From contig JACEFZ010018156.1 in NCBI GenBank assembly GCA_014155875.1, positions 310,001 through 374,000 of the forward strand: a stretch of DNA of 64,000 bases, in the 5' to 3' direction. The position numbers and the translations under genes were made by a program. Shown here one piece after another: positions 1-64,000 of this stretch (position 1 is its first letter; each line of letters starts with the position of its first letter). The notes beneath the pieces are model-generated. The model worked only from the letters and a program-made list of their open reading frames with translations, was not told the origin of the DNA and made no database searches. The stretch comes from Cepaea nemoralis (Eukaryota; Mollusca; Gastropoda; Stylommatophora; Helicidae).

Positions 1-165
1 TAGTCTGAGAACAGCACCATTTCACCAGCTTTTAGAAGCTTTTTGTCTGCTCCCTTCCATCTTGTTTCACCAGTATATAGAAGCTATTTTGTCTGCTCCC
101 TTCAATCACGTCTCACCAGTTTTTAGAAGCTTTTTGTCTGCTCACTTTCATCTTGTTTCACGTAA
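1..165. repeat. 45-bp tandem repeat, about 3.5 copies
   Basis: Units begin ttcaccag near 21, 66 and 112 and share agaagctttttgtctgctcc. The array is cut by the window edge, so its true length is unknown. Confidence 0.85.
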
Positions 166-169
166 TCCC

Positions 170-608
170 AAAATAATAATCTTATAATATTTAATTCTGC
201 TTATTTCTTTTGCTGTCTTTCCCATTTCATACATTCTAACACTCAGGTGCCAAGACTGGAGACTTTCCTAGGTGAAAAGTAGAAAGTCTGATATGCAGAT
301 CCCTTACTTATTTCTCTGCATCATGTCATACATCATCTAGGAGAAGAGCCTCCCTTCATCTTTGACCATGTTATTTTCTTGTTATTTCTGTAGGAATGTC
401 CATGGTTTGTTGGATTCTGCAGCTAAATCTGTCTACAGGATAGGGTCACCAGTCCCACACCAACTTCCCTAGGTCATCTTTTACGATGTAGGCTACAGTG
501 TTAACATTTGTTGCTTCCTGTATGGATGAAGATAGTTTACTGTGAGATGAAAAACCTGCCAACTTATTTTCTATTCCAAGTCTGTAGACATGATAAGAAA
601 ATGCTTAC
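170..608. other. Intron left of exon 26
   Basis: AT-rich sequence with no supported exon, transposon end or RNA gene. Confidence 0.4.

Positions 609-64000
<63,392 letters not shown>

Overview
The window is metazoan nuclear DNA, AT-rich and repeat-laden, and is almost entirely the inside of one very large multi-exon gene on the minus strand. That gene encodes an INO80-family SNF2 chromatin remodeller of the Domino/SRCAP/EP400 group (ATPase of SWR1/NuA4-type complexes, H2A.Z deposition). The gene runs off both ends of the window: its 5' part, including ATPase motif I, lies beyond base 64000 and its 3' end lies left of base 609. I joined 27 coding segments by hand (exon 0 to exon 26). All have AG/GT borders and compatible phases, and together they give about 1.66 kb of codons for one isoform and more than 1.5 kb for the other. 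The single SRCAP+EP400-like gene, tRNA-type SINEs, mariner/Tigger/hAT elements and many minisatellites point to an invertebrate, most likely a mollusc (perhaps a gastropod); the species cannot be read from this.

Layout of the gene, read right to left. 64000-57585: first RecA lobe (motif II DEAQ, LTGTPLQNS) and start of the split-ATPase insertion. 57584-43189: Ser/Thr-rich insertion. 43188-40649: second RecA lobe (motifs V and VI). 35308-31132: post-helicase coiled/acidic exons. At 27473 the transcript reaches a fork. Reading straight on gives a 627-codon exon with AT-hook-like motifs and a stop at 25590, followed by a 1.5 kb 3'UTR and a good poly(A) site near 24.1 kb: this is a SRCAP/DOM-B-like tail. 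Splicing from a strong internal donor (CAG|GTGAAG at 27345/27344) instead leads to a 36-nt microexon (16930-16895) and then to exons at 13.9, 12.8, 10.5, 8.7, 6.4, 2.8 and 0.8 kb that match the EP400 C-terminus (MWCPPTPPQ motif, SANT domain, polyQ): an EP400/DOM-A-like tail. One locus therefore appears able to make both remodellers that vertebrates encode with two genes. This is the main biological result of the window.

The introns are packed with mobile elements, many datable by nesting and with intact target-site duplications: a short SINE-like family (7 copies, GAA tails, 10-13 bp TSDs) including one 1-kb composite member; a tRNA-headed SINE (3 copies); a second tRNA-like SINE; two hAT MITEs with perfect 8-bp TSDs; a Tigger/pogo element that has lost its DDE domain; at least four mariner remnants, one ending 24 bp from a splice donor of the helicase core; and pieces of five or more non-LTR retrotransposon families. 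There are also nine separate minisatellite arrays (units 32 to 82 bp). No second protein-coding gene, no rRNA and no functional tRNA gene could be supported.
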